This document shows positions 24,880-32,832 of a stretch of 40,365 bases of DNA, in pieces. Source of the DNA: Pseudomonadota bacterium. GTDB taxonomy: Bacteria > Pseudomonadota > Gammaproteobacteria > Steroidobacterales > Steroidobacteraceae. Position 1 is the stretch's first letter. Each line of letters begins with the position of its first letter. Where the stretch lies: the NCBI GenBank assembly GCA_025351005.1, contig JANXWS010000063.1:1-40365 (forward strand), in the 5' to 3' direction. The position numbers and the translations under genes were made by a program. The notes beneath the pieces were generated by a model that was given only the letters and a program-made list of their open reading frames with translations, searched no databases and was not told the origin of the DNA.

Positions 24880-26484
24880 TCAGCCGTCGATGCCCTGCGA
24901 GTCGAGGTACTCATCGTAGCTGCCCCTGAAATCGGTGACGGCGCCACCGGTCCTGAGCTCGATGATGCGGTTGGCGAGCCCGCCGACGAACTCGCGGTCG
25001 TGCGATGCGAAGATCAGCGTGCCGGGGTATTTCTCGAGGCCGATCTGCAGCGACTCGATCGTCTCCATGTCCATGTGGTTGGTGGGCTCGTCCATCAGCA
25101 GCACGTTCGGCTTCGTCAGCATCAGCTTGCCGTAGATCATGCGGCCCTTCTCGCCGCCGGAGAGCACCGTCACCGGCTTCCTGGTCTCGTCACCCGAGAA
25201 CAGCAGCCGGCCGAGCGTCGCACGCACCAGCTGGTCGTCGTCCGCCTTGCCGGTCCAGTCGGACATCCAAGTGAGCAGGTCGACCTTCGAGTCGAACTCC
25301 GCCTGCGGGTCCTGCGGCATGTAGCCGGGCGCTGCGTTCTCGACCCAGCTGATCCGCCCGGCGGACGGCCGCAGCCCGCCGGCGAGGCAGCGGATCAGCG
25401 TCGTCTTGCCGATGCCGTTCGGGCCGATGATGGCGACGTGCTCGCCGGCCTCGATGCCGAAGCTGACGCCCTGCAGCACGTCCGCGTCCGCGCCCGGGTA
25501 ACGGAAGACCAGCTTCTCGACCGTGACCGCGGAGCGGTAGAGCTTCTTGCCCTGCTCGAACCGGATGTAGGGGTTCTGCCGCGACGAGGGGCGGACTTCC
25601 TCGATCTTGATCTTCTCGAGCTGGCGCTTGCGCGAGGTCGCCTGCCGCGCCTTGGATGCGTTCGCGGAGAAGCGCCGCACGAACTCCTGCAGGTCCGAGA
25701 TCCGGTCGCGCGCCTTGGCGTTCGCGGCCTCGACGCGCTGCCTTGCCTGCACCGAGGCGAGCATGAAGTCGTCGTAGTTGCCGGGATAGATCCTGAGCTG
25801 CTGGAAGTCGAGGTCGGCGATGTGGGTGCAGACCTGGTTCAGGAAGTGCCGGTCGTGGCTGATGATCACCATCGTCGCATCGTAGTCGTTGAGCGTCCGC
25901 TCCAGCCAGCGGATCGAATGGATGTCGAGGTTGTTGGTCGGCTCGTCGAGCAGCAGCACGTCCGGTCGCGAAAAGAGCGCCTGTGCGAGCAGCACCCGCA
26001 GCTTGAGCCCCGGCGGCACCTCGCGCATCGGCCCGAAGTGGCGCCGCTCGTCGATGCCGGCGTCGGCGAGGATGCTGCCGGCACGCGCCTCGGCGTCGTA
26101 GCCACCGTACTCGGCGAACGTGCCCTCGAGCTCGGCGGCCCGCATGTAGTCGTCGTCGCTGGCCTCGGGATTGGCGTAGATCAGGTCGCGCTGCCGCATC
26201 GCACGCCACAGCTCCGCGTGTCCCTGCAGCACCACGTCGATCACGCGCTCGTCCTCGTAGGCGAACTGGTTCTGGTTGAGCCGCCCGCGCCGCAGGCCCG
26301 TCTGCAGCATGACGTCGCCGGCGCTCGGCTCGAGCTCGCCGCCCAGCACCCGCATCAGCGTCGACTTGCCGCAGCCGTTCGCGCCGATCAGGCCGTAGCA
26401 GTTGCCGTCGGCGAACTTGACGGTGACGTGCTCGAAGAGCGGCTTGGCGCCGAACTGGATGGCGAGGTTCGAGGTCGCGAGCAT
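24880..26484 (-). CDS. ybiT: ABC-F family ATPase, YbiT-type
   Basis: This 534-residue protein has two ABC domains without membrane segments, the ABC-F design for proteins acting at the ribosome. The first Walker A is GANGCGKST and the second GPNGIGKTT. The first signature is degenerate (VPPGLKLRVLLAQ instead of LSGG) while the second is intact (LSGGEKGRMIYGK), which is a YbiT hallmark. A charged linker (about residues 240-320) joins the domains. It should modulate translation; the exact role in most bacteria is unsettled. The ATG at 26482-26484 is followed at once by the first ABC domain. Downstream on the same strand are selO and def, so this may be the first gene of an operon. Confidence 0.93.
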   Translation of the reverse strand: MLATSNLAIQFGAKPLFEHVTVKFADGNCYGLIGANGCGKSTLMRVLGGELEPSAGDVMLQTGLRRGRLNQNQFAYEDERVIDVVLQGHAELWRAMRQRDLIYANPEASDDDYMRAAELEGTFAEYGGYDAEARAGSILADAGIDERRHFGPMREVPPGLKLRVLLAQALFSRPDVLLLDEPTNNLDIHSIRWLERTLNDYDATMVIISHDRHFLNQVCTHIADLDFQQLRIYPGNYDDFMLASVQARQRVEAANAKARDRISDLQEFVRRFSANASKARQATSRKRQLEKIKIEEVRPSSRQNPYIRFEQGKKLYRSAVTVEKLVFRYPGADADVLQGVSFGIEAGEHVAIIGPNGIGKTTLIRCLAGGLRPSAGRISWVENAAPGYMPQDPQAEFDSKVDLLTWMSDWTGKADDDQLVRATLGRLLFSGDETRKPVTVLSGGEKGRMIYGKLMLTKPNVLLMDEPTNHMDMETIESLQIGLEKYPGTLIFASHDREFVGGLANRIIELRTGGAVTDFRGSYDEYLDSQGIDG

Positions 26485-26814
26485 GGGGGTCCAGTCATCA
26501 CGGGGCCTGCGGCCCGAACGGCCGCAGCTCGGCGACGAGGGGAAGGGTCGATCGGGTGCCGGCCGGGGCTTCGGTGGGGAACGCGCCGCGCGTGCCGCTC
26601 GTCGGCACCCGCAACGCCCGGGCGACCCCGGGGCGGTCTCCGTCCGGGGCGCGGCATTCTATCCGAGCCGGGGCACAGGCGCCGGCTCGCGTGTCGCGCG
26701 GCTCCGGGGCCCGCCCAAGCGACTGTTCCTCCGCCGCTTTCCGCGCTCGCGGCGCGCTAGACTGCGGGCGTCCCGGCCGCCCCGGGAATCATTCCGGGAG
26801 AGGATCGACCGGCC
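26485..26814. other. Divergent intergenic region with a leader hairpin
   Basis: The 330 bases between the leftward ABC-F gene and the rightward small membrane-protein gene contain no convincing open frame. On the ABC-F side, arms CTGCGGCC and GGCCGCAG with loop CGAAC form an 8-bp hairpin (26507-26527) in the 5' leader, about 22 bases before the start codon. On the other side a TAGACT (26758-26763) could be a -10 box. Confidence 0.35.
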
Positions 26815-27204
26815 TTGAGCTTCAAGCGACAACCGCCACGTCCGGGCTGGGTCGAGCGACTGTTCACCGGGGGCGTGGCGATCACTATCCCGGTGGTCAC
26901 CGTCGTCGGCTTCGGGATGCTCGTCACGGCGCGTCATCAGAAGGCCGCCGGCACGACGCCGGCGGCCGCATCTGCAGCGGTGCTGCTCGCCGCGCCGAGC
27001 GACAACCGCGCGCCGGCGATCGAGCTGCAGCGGCCGGGCGACGGCGCCCGGAGCGCCGCGCCGACCGGGCCCGGCGCGGGCACCGGTTGCGGGGCAGCCG
27101 CGAACGGGCTCACGCGGCCGGACGCGGATCCCGGACCCGCTGCCGCGATCGACGCCGATCGCTTGCGCAACGAGGCGCGCCCGCCTCCTTGCCCGGCGCG
27201 CTAG
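26815..27204 (+). CDS. Small single-pass membrane protein, unknown
   Basis: The product of 129 residues has a basic N-terminus (MSFKRQPPRPGW), one transmembrane helix (about 19-37) and a Pro/Ala/Gly-rich low-complexity tail. It could be a membrane-anchored exported tail protein or a spurious frame. The TTG start at 26815 follows GGGAGAGG by 11 bases, a somewhat long spacing. No homologous family is recognised. The gene is convergent with the class II aldolase-like gene, with stops only 24 bases apart, which leaves little room for anything else and supports a real gene here. Confidence 0.5.
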   Translation: MSFKRQPPRPGWVERLFTGGVAITIPVVTVVGFGMLVTARHQKAAGTTPAAASAAVLLAAPSDNRAPAIELQRPGDGARSAAPTGPGAGTGCGAAANGLTRPDADPGPAAAIDADRLRNEARPPPCPAR

Positions 27205-27228
27205 ACCGCGCGACGGCACGCGGCCGGC

Positions 27229-27996
27229 TCAGGTCGCGAACGACGGATCGTTCCGGAACAGCATTTCCTTGAGGTCCGCGAAGTGCGCGAAGGCGGCGGC
27301 GGAGTACTCGTCCCAGTCCTGCGCCGTCCGCTCGGCGAGTGCATCGGTGAGCACGTGGAGCGGCCGGCCGGACGCATAGGCGAGCATCAGGGTCTGTGCC
27401 GCCCGCTCCAGAAAATAAAGGTCCTCGAACGCTTCGGCGACCGTGTTGCCGACGGTCAGCACGCCGTGGTTGCCCATCAGCATCCGCCGCTGCGAGCCGA
27501 GCACGCGAACGAGCCTCGCCGCCTCGGCGCGGTCGTCCGCGATGCCGCCGTAGTCACGATCGATCGCGACCCGCCTGAAGAAGCGCGCGGTCGACTGGTC
27601 GATCGGCTTGAGCTCGGGGTCGGCGAGCGCGGCGAGCGCGGTTGCGTAGGGCGGATGGACGTGCAGCACGCAGCGCGCGGTGGGCAGCGCGGCGTGCAGG
27701 CCACCGTGGATGCACCACGCGGACGGATCCGGCGCGTCCGGGCCTGGCGTCGTGTCCGGGTCGTTGCTGTCGAGCAGCAGCAGGTCGCTCGCCCGGATCA
27801 GCGCGAAGTGCCGCCAGCGGGGGTTCAGCAGGAACTTCGTGCCGTCGGCCGAGACGGCGACGCTGAAGTGATTGCCGACCGACTCGTGCCAGTTCATCTG
27901 CGCGGCGAGGCGGAACGCGGCCGCGAGGTCGACCTGCAGCTGCCAGACGATCGGATCGAGTTCCGGGCCGCTCTCCTGCCTCGCGGGATGGCTCAT
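27229..27996 (-). CDS. Class II aldolase/adducin family protein
   Basis: The 255-residue protein has the class II aldolase fold with zinc ligands His112 and His114 (LHVHPPYATAL) and His177 (GNHGVLTVG). The position of the fourth catalytic residue, a glutamate in fuculose-phosphate aldolase (usually SSEW), reads SAW with Ala93, so classical aldol cleavage is unlikely; adducin-like relatives with this change have other or unknown activities. The ATG at 27994-27996 has GGAG eight bases upstream and overlaps by 4 bases the stop of an SDR-like fragment upstream. It is divergent from S-formylglutathione hydrolase. Confidence 0.87.
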   Translation of the reverse strand: MSHPARQESGPELDPIVWQLQVDLAAAFRLAAQMNWHESVGNHFSVAVSADGTKFLLNPRWRHFALIRASDLLLLDSNDPDTTPGPDAPDPSAWCIHGGLHAALPTARCVLHVHPPYATALAALADPELKPIDQSTARFFRRVAIDRDYGGIADDRAEAARLVRVLGSQRRMLMGNHGVLTVGNTVAEAFEDLYFLERAAQTLMLAYASGRPLHVLTDALAERTAQDWDEYSAAAFAHFADLKEMLFRNDPSFAT

Positions 27997-28130
27997 CGCA
28001 GCGTGCTCCGGCCACTCGTTCCGGCCGCAGCGGCGGGAACGATCGCCGGGACTGCGACCGCGCTCACACACACACGGCCTGTGCCCGAGTCGGCGCCGGT
28101 GACGAGCGTGACCGTGCCCGCGAGATCCAT
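27993..28130 (-). pseudogene. SDR-like N-terminal fragment overlapping the aldolase start
   Basis: A 45-codon frame starts MDLAGTVTLVTGADSGTG, matching the Rossmann N-terminus of short-chain dehydrogenases (TGxxxGxG). It then loses similarity and stops in a TGA that overlaps the aldolase ATG (ATGA). Immediately after the glycine motif the DNA is (TG)5-like (28065-28075); losing one TG unit would put this start in frame with the aldolase. It is probably a remnant of a deleted SDR gene, or a short leader peptide translationally coupled to the aldolase. There is no full SDR in the window. Confidence 0.45.
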
Positions 28131-28221
28131 CGGAACAGTCTACCGCAGCAGCCGCGGACCGGGCGCCGTCGGCTCCGTATACTCGCGCGCGAGGCCGAGC
28201 GGCCGCGCACCCGGAGGCATC

Positions 28222-29091
28222 GTGAACGCAACACGGCTCGAGACTCTGAGCGAGCACGCCTGTTTCGGCGGCCGCCAGGGGTTCTACCGGCACGCGAGCA
28301 GCGCGACCGGCACCGCGATGCGCTTCGCGCTCTACACGCCGCCGCAGGCCGCGAGCGGTGTCGTTCCCGTGCTCTGGTTCCTGTCCGGGCTGACGGCGAC
28401 CGAGGAGAACTTCGCGATCAAGGCCGGGGCCCAGCGGGTGGCGGCCGAACTCGGCCTCGCGCTCGTGGTCCCGGACACGAGCCCGCGCGGCCCGGACGTG
28501 CCGGGCGACCGTGACGGGAACCCGGACTTCGGCCAGGGCGCGGGCTTCTACGTCGATGCGACCGAGGCGCCGTTCGCCGTGAACTACCGGATGTATACCT
28601 ACGTCACGCGCGAGCTGCCCGCGGTCATCGGCGCGGCCTTTCCGGTCGACCTCGCGCGCCAGGCGATCAGCGGCCACTCGATGGGCGGCCACGGCGCGCT
28701 GACGATCGCGCTCAGGAACCCCGGGCGGTTCGCGTCGGTCTCGGCGTTCGCGCCGATCGTGGCGCCCGCGGCGGTGCCGTGGGGCCAGAAGGCGCTCGCG
28801 GGCTACCTGGGTGCTGATCGCGCCCGCTGGCGCGACCACGATGCCTGTGCGCTGATCGAGGACGGCCACCGCGTCCGCGAACTGCTCGTCGACCAGGGCA
28901 CGGCCGACCCGTTCCTCGACGCGCAGCTGCAGCCCGAGCGCCTCGAGCGGGCGTGCCGGAGCGCCGCGATCCCGTTGCAGCTGCGCCGGCAGGAAGGCTA
29001 CGACCACGGCTACTACTTCGTCGCGAGCTTCATCGAGGACCACCTGCGCTGGCATCACGCGCGGCTCACCGCGCCGGGGGCGCCTATATAA
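28222..29091 (+). CDS. S-formylglutathione hydrolase
   Basis: The 289-residue alpha/beta hydrolase cleaves S-formylglutathione to formate and glutathione, the last step of glutathione-dependent formaldehyde oxidation. The triad is visible: Ser153 in GHSMGG, Asp229 in GTADPFLD and His262 in GYDHGYYF; the N-terminal ACFGGRQGFYRH block is diagnostic. The GTG at 28222 has GGAGG four bases before it. A TATACT (28178-28183) may be its -10 box. The usual partner, glutathione-dependent formaldehyde dehydrogenase, is not in the window. The gene is divergent from the aldolase-like gene, and its stop codon overlaps a promoter-like TATAAT for the next gene. Confidence 0.92.
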   Translation: MNATRLETLSEHACFGGRQGFYRHASSATGTAMRFALYTPPQAASGVVPVLWFLSGLTATEENFAIKAGAQRVAAELGLALVVPDTSPRGPDVPGDRDGNPDFGQGAGFYVDATEAPFAVNYRMYTYVTRELPAVIGAAFPVDLARQAISGHSMGGHGALTIALRNPGRFASVSAFAPIVAPAAVPWGQKALAGYLGADRARWRDHDACALIEDGHRVRELLVDQGTADPFLDAQLQPERLERACRSAAIPLQLRRQEGYDHGYYFVASFIEDHLRWHHARLTAPGAPI

Positions 29092-29092
29092 T
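29087..29092 (+). promoter_or_regulatory. Consensus -10 box at the 3' end of the S-formylglutathione hydrolase gene
   Basis: TATAAT matches the sigma-70 -10 consensus exactly in otherwise GC-rich DNA and overlaps the TAA stop of the hydrolase gene. With a 16-base spacing the -35 would be CTCACC (weak). A transcript would start near 29099 and reach the YheU start at 29132, so it is the best promoter candidate in the window by sequence. Confidence 0.5.
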
Positions 29093-29131
29093 GAGTGCGC
29101 CCGACCGCGGAAAGCGTCCACCTCCATCCGC

Positions 29132-29389
29132 ATGACCGAGTCCCCGCCAGAATCCCCCGCGCCCGTGGTCGTGCCGCACACCGAACTCTCGGCCGAGGCG
29201 CTGCGCGGCGTCATCGAGGCGTTCGTGTTGCGGGAAGGCACCGAGTACGGCACGCACGACGTCGCGCTCGAGGTCAAGGTGGCGCAGGTGCTGCGGCAGC
29301 TGGAACGGGGCGAAGCGCGGATCGTCTACGACCTGGCGACCGAGACGATCGACATCGCCGCATCGCGGCGCCGCGACCACAAGGGCTGA
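29132..29389 (+). CDS. yheU: YheU family protein
   Basis: This 85-residue protein matches the small YheU (UPF0270) family: LSAEALRGVIEAFVLREGTEYG near residues 19-40, then VKVAQVLRQLERGEARIVYD and TETIDIA. Function unknown; in most Gammaproteobacteria it is a conserved small soluble protein, so it supports that assignment. The ATG at 29132 follows a pyrimidine-rich leader with no strong ribosome site. A consensus -10 TATAAT 40 bases upstream suggests its own transcript. Confidence 0.9.
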   Translation: MTESPPESPAPVVVPHTELSAEALRGVIEAFVLREGTEYGTHDVALEVKVAQVLRQLERGEARIVYDLATETIDIAASRRRDHKG

Positions 29390-29429
29390 CCCTGGCGGGG
29401 CGGGGCTGCCGCTCCCGGAGCGCGTCCAC

Positions 29430-29458
29430 TGTCCGCGACCGGACATGTGCGTTGCACA
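29430..29458. promoter_or_regulatory. Two adjacent perfect palindromes upstream of the desaturase
   Basis: TGTCCGCGACCGGACA (arms TGTCCG/CGGACA, 29430-29445) is directly followed by TGTGCGTTGCACA (arms TGTGC/GCACA, 29446-29458). They lie about 85-110 bases before the desaturase start, in the 152-base gap after yheU, where operators of lipid-responsive TetR-type regulators (as DesT or FabR act elsewhere) would be expected; the sequences do not match those published consensuses as I know them. Confidence 0.45.
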
Positions 29459-29541
29459 AGATTCGGGGCATTGGGGCCGTGGAGGTGGCCTGATGGGACG
29501 CAAGGCCGATCCGGGCGCCCGAATCGGGGTAAAGTGAGTCG

Positions 29542-30603
29542 GTGCACGCCGCCCCGCCCAGCCGCAAGTCGTTGCAGCAGACCGTCGAACCGGCCGGCAT
29601 CCTGCGCCCGCTGCTCGTGCTGGGTTTCGATGCGGGGCTCTTCGGCGTGGGACTCGCGCTCGCGCTGCTGGCCGGCAGTCTCGGACTGAAGCTGCTCGGC
29701 AGCGCACTGATCGCGGCCGGCATCGTGCGACTGTTCCTCGTCGGCCACGAGGCTTGCCACGGCAGCTACTTCGCCAGCGACGCGCTCAACCAGGTGCTCG
29801 GCCGGCTCGCGTTCCTGCCGTCGATGACAGCCTTCAGCCTCTGGGATGTCGGCCACAACGTCGCGCACCATGGGTTCAACAACCTGAAGGGCCGCGATCA
29901 GGTCTGGACGCCGTTCTCGAAGGAGGAGTTCGACCGCCTGCCGCGGGCGCGCCGCATCATCGAGCGCGTCTACCGCTCCGGAGTCGGCTGGGGGCTCTAC
30001 TATTTCATCGAGCTGTGGTGGAAAAAGCTCTACTTCGCCACGCGCAAGGAGATCGGCTCGGCGCGGCTCAAGTACAAGCTCGACAGCGTGCTGGTCACGA
30101 TCGGCGCCCTCGTCTGGGCCGCGACGGTGGTGCTGGTCGCCGTACGCACCCGCCAGAATGTCTGGCTGCTGGCCGCGGTCTCGTTCGCGCTGCCGTTCGC
30201 CCTGTGGAACTCCGTCATGGGATTCGTGGTGTTCGTGCACCACACGCATCCGACGATCGCCTGGTTCCAGAAGCGCCAGGACTGGCAGCGCGCGCGTGCC
30301 TACCTGTCGGCCACCGCCAACGTACACCTGCCGCTGCGCATCGACCGCCTGATGCACGGCATCATGGAGCACAACGCGCACCACGTGAATCCGCGCGTGT
30401 CGATGTTCTCGCTGAGGCGCGCGCAGCGCGTCCTGATGGAGCGCGCCACGGGCGAGGTGCTCAGCTACCGGCTCGACTGGCGCACCTATCGCGACTGCGT
30501 GCGCCGTTGCAAGCTCTACGACTACGCCAATCATGCCTGGCTCGACTTTCGCGGCGAGGTGACCGCGCGAGTCGCGCCGCGGATTGCCGTCGCGGCGACC
30601 TGA
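29542..30603 (+). CDS. Membrane fatty acid desaturase
   Basis: The 353-residue integral membrane di-iron enzyme has the three histidine boxes of acyl desaturases: HEACH (69-73), HNVAHH (105-110) and HNAHH (277-281), set between four or so hydrophobic segments. It should introduce a double bond into membrane acyl lipids using oxygen; the plant-type/acyl-lipid class is a likely fit but regiospecificity cannot be read. The GTG start at 29542 lies at the 5' end of the conserved frame; the ribosome site is weak, with a TAAAGT (29530-29535) possible -10. Two adjacent palindromes upstream suggest specific regulation. No electron-transfer partner is adjacent. Confidence 0.9.
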   Translation: MHAAPPSRKSLQQTVEPAGILRPLLVLGFDAGLFGVGLALALLAGSLGLKLLGSALIAAGIVRLFLVGHEACHGSYFASDALNQVLGRLAFLPSMTAFSLWDVGHNVAHHGFNNLKGRDQVWTPFSKEEFDRLPRARRIIERVYRSGVGWGLYYFIELWWKKLYFATRKEIGSARLKYKLDSVLVTIGALVWAATVVLVAVRTRQNVWLLAAVSFALPFALWNSVMGFVVFVHHTHPTIAWFQKRQDWQRARAYLSATANVHLPLRIDRLMHGIMEHNAHHVNPRVSMFSLRRAQRVLMERATGEVLSYRLDWRTYRDCVRRCKLYDYANHAWLDFRGEVTARVAPRIAVAAT

Positions 30604-30889
30604 GACGGCCGGAGATGCGTCCGCCGCCCGCGACCCGTCGGCCTTCGGCGCGTCCCGCGCCCGTAGCGCCGGGCGGACGATTGCCGGCGTAGAGCCGGCG
30701 AGGACGCGCCACGCTGCCCGCCGGCACCCGGACCCCCGAGCGGCGCAGCGTCGCCGCCGCGCAACCCCGACGCCGGTTCCGCCGCGGGCACGCGGCCCGT
30801 GCAGTCGATGCGCGGCCACCGCTCCCTGATCGCTCCCGGACCCGCTCATCCCTTGCACACCGCACTCTCAGGCCTGGAGGCAGGCAGCC

Positions 30890-31951
30890 ATGCTAACCGC
30901 CGCGACCATCCGCGATGCCCACGCCGACGTCATCACCCTCCTGCACGGTGACGTCGATGCGTGCGCGCACAACTGCCGCATCCCGGCGGAGGCTGGTCGC
31001 GACAGCCTCGTCTTCGTCACGACGCCAGACGACCTGCAGCACGCGGTGAAGCGAAATGCCGCCATCGTCGTCGTGCACCGGGCACTCGCGCCGCTCGCGG
31101 TGTCCAGCAGCGATGGCGCGCGCTGCTGCTTCGCCGTCGGCGCCGTGCCGATGGCGATGGCGAGGCTGCTCCATTACTTCGACCGCAAGGCCGAGCGATT
31201 CGCGCAGTGGGGTGCGCGGCATCCGACCGCGATCGTGCATCCGACGGCGACGATCGGCGACAACGTCATGCTCGGGCCGTGCTGCGTGATCGGAGCCAGG
31301 GCATCGATCGGCGACGACTGCCGCATCGGTGCCCACACGGTCGTGGAGAACGACGCGCGCATCGGCGCCTCGACCGTGCTGCACCCGCAGGTCTTCATCG
31401 GTGCCGGCTGCGAGGTCGGGCGACGCTGCGAGATCCACCCGCACACGACCGTCGGCAGCGACGGCTTCGGCTACGCCAAGGACGCGAGCGGACGGCCGTG
31501 CAAGATCGCGCATCTCGGCGTCGTGCGGATCGGCGACGACGTGGAGATCGGCGGCAACTGCGCCATCGATCGTGCGACGCTGACCGCCACCTGCATCCGG
31601 TCAGGCTCCAAACTCGACAACATCTGCCACATCGCCCACAACTGCGACCTGGGCGAGAACGGCTTCTACACCGCGGGCTTCATGATGGCCGGCTCGACGA
31701 CGATCGGCCGGAACTTCATGACCGGCGGCAACTCCGTGGTCGGCGCGCACCTCACGCTCGCCGACGACGTCGCGCTCGCCGGCCGCTCGACCGTCACCAG
31801 CGACATTCCGGAGGGAGGCCAGTACGGCGGCTTTCCGTTGCAGCCGCTGCCGGAGGCGCTGCGGACGCTGGCGAGCCTCAGGCAGCTGACCGCCATGCGC
31901 AGGAAGCTGAACGGGTTCCTGAGGCAGGCCCGCGACAGCGGCGGCACCTGA
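30890..31951 (+). CDS. lpxD: LpxD-type UDP-3-O-acylglucosamine N-acyltransferase (stand-alone)
   Basis: The 353-residue protein has an N-terminal LpxD domain (about residues 1-100) and a left-handed beta-helix of hexapeptide repeats ([22 protein letters not shown]) up to about residue 310, with the family's [10 protein letters not shown] and the catalytic histidine at residue 250 in HIAHNC. It would N-acylate UDP-3-O-acylglucosamine in lipid A synthesis. GGAGG lies ten bases before the ATG. It stands outside the usual bamA-skp-lpxD-fabZ-lpxA cluster, and its [13 protein letters not shown] differs from the usual AGVAGSTKIG, so it may be a divergent paralogue acting on another sugar nucleotide. 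The 286 bases before it hold no gene. Confidence 0.88.
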   Translation: MLTAATIRDAHADVITLLHGDVDACAHNCRIPAEAGRDSLVFVTTPDDLQHAVKRNAAIVVVHRALAPLAVSSSDGARCCFAVGAVPMAMARLLHYFDRKAERFAQWGARHPTAIVHPTATIGDNVMLGPCCVIGARASIGDDCRIGAHTVVENDARIGASTVLHPQVFIGAGCEVGRRCEIHPHTTVGSDGFGYAKDASGRPCKIAHLGVVRIGDDVEIGGNCAIDRATLTATCIRSGSKLDNICHIAHNCDLGENGFYTAGFMMAGSTTIGRNFMTGGNSVVGAHLTLADDVALAGRSTVTSDIPEGGQYGGFPLQPLPEALRTLASLRQLTAMRRKLNGFLRQARDSGGT

Positions 31952-32030
31952 CGGGGCGCGTGCGATCCAGCCGCGGCGGCAGCGGTTTCTGGGACAAACG
32001 ACGCTCCCGAACGCTCCGAGCACCCGTGAC

Positions 32031-32822
32031 GTGACCCCGAACCCACCCCGCATGCCCGCGCTCTTCGTCGGCCACGGCACGCCGATGAACGCGATCGGCC
32101 AGAACGGGTTCACCCGGGCCTGGCGCGAGCTCGGCGCCGCGCTGCCGCGGCCGCGCGCGATCCTGTCGGTGTCGGCGCACTGGTATGTCCACGGCACGTT
32201 CGTGACGGCCAACGCCAGGCCGCCGACGATCCACGACTTCGCCGGCTTCCCGCAGCCGCTGTTCGAGGTGCGCTACGACGCGCCCGGCGAGCCGGCGCTC
32301 GCCGCGAGCCTGGTCGAGATGCTCGGCGCGGTGCCGGCGCGCGCGGCCACCGGCTGGGGGCTCGACCACGGCACCTGGTCCGTGCTCGTGCACCTGTACC
32401 CCGCGGCCGACGTGCCGGTCGTGCAGCTCAGCATCGACGCGGCCCAGCCGCCGTCGTTTCACTACGCGCTCGGCCGCAGCCTGGCGCCGCTGCGCGAGCA
32501 GGGGATCCTGCTGCTCGGCAGCGGCGGCATCGTCCATAACCTCGCCCGCGTCGACTGGAGCGGCGCGGGCCCGCCGCCGTCCTGGGCCACCGAGTTCGAC
32601 GCCTTCGTGCGAGCGCAGGTGCTGGCGGGCGAGGACGCACCGCTCGTGCCCTACGCCGAGCTCGGCGCGTCGGCACGGATGTCGGTGCCGACGCCGGATC
32701 ACTACCTGCCGCTGCTGTACGTGCTCGGCAGCCGCCAGCCGGGCGAGGCGGCGACGATCCCGCTGACCGGCTTCGACCTCGGTTCCCTCAGCATGACCTC
32801 GGTCCTGCTCGGCGCCGCGTGA
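32031..32822 (+). CDS. DODA-type extradiol ring-opening dioxygenase
   Basis: The 263-residue protein matches the YgiD/4,5-DOPA dioxygenase family: MPALFVGHGTPMNAI (His15), SVSAHWY (His50), GLDHGTWSVL, GSGGIVHNL and TPDHYLPLLY supply the conserved histidines. Such enzymes open catechol-like rings using a metal ion; the natural substrate in most bacteria is unknown. GTG at 32031 is used; an in-frame ATG at 32052 (MPALF) is the alternative. The next gene, an AtaL-like protein, begins 10 bases after its stop, so the two are probably co-transcribed. Confidence 0.88.
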   Translation: MTPNPPRMPALFVGHGTPMNAIGQNGFTRAWRELGAALPRPRAILSVSAHWYVHGTFVTANARPPTIHDFAGFPQPLFEVRYDAPGEPALAASLVEMLGAVPARAATGWGLDHGTWSVLVHLYPAADVPVVQLSIDAAQPPSFHYALGRSLAPLREQGILLLGSGGIVHNLARVDWSGAGPPPSWATEFDAFVRAQVLAGEDAPLVPYAELGASARMSVPTPDHYLPLLYVLGSRQPGEAATIPLTGFDLGSLSMTSVLLGAA

Positions 32823-32832
32823 ACAGTCGAGC

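Noticed and set aside
23398-26760. A rightward frame of about 1120 codons opposite selO and ABC-F
   Set aside because: It is antisense to two motif-complete genes and shows shadow-frame composition.
28178-28183. TATACT as a firm promoter of the S-formylglutathione hydrolase gene
   Set aside because: The -10 is good but there is no acceptable -35 at normal spacing, so it is mentioned only in the gene entry.
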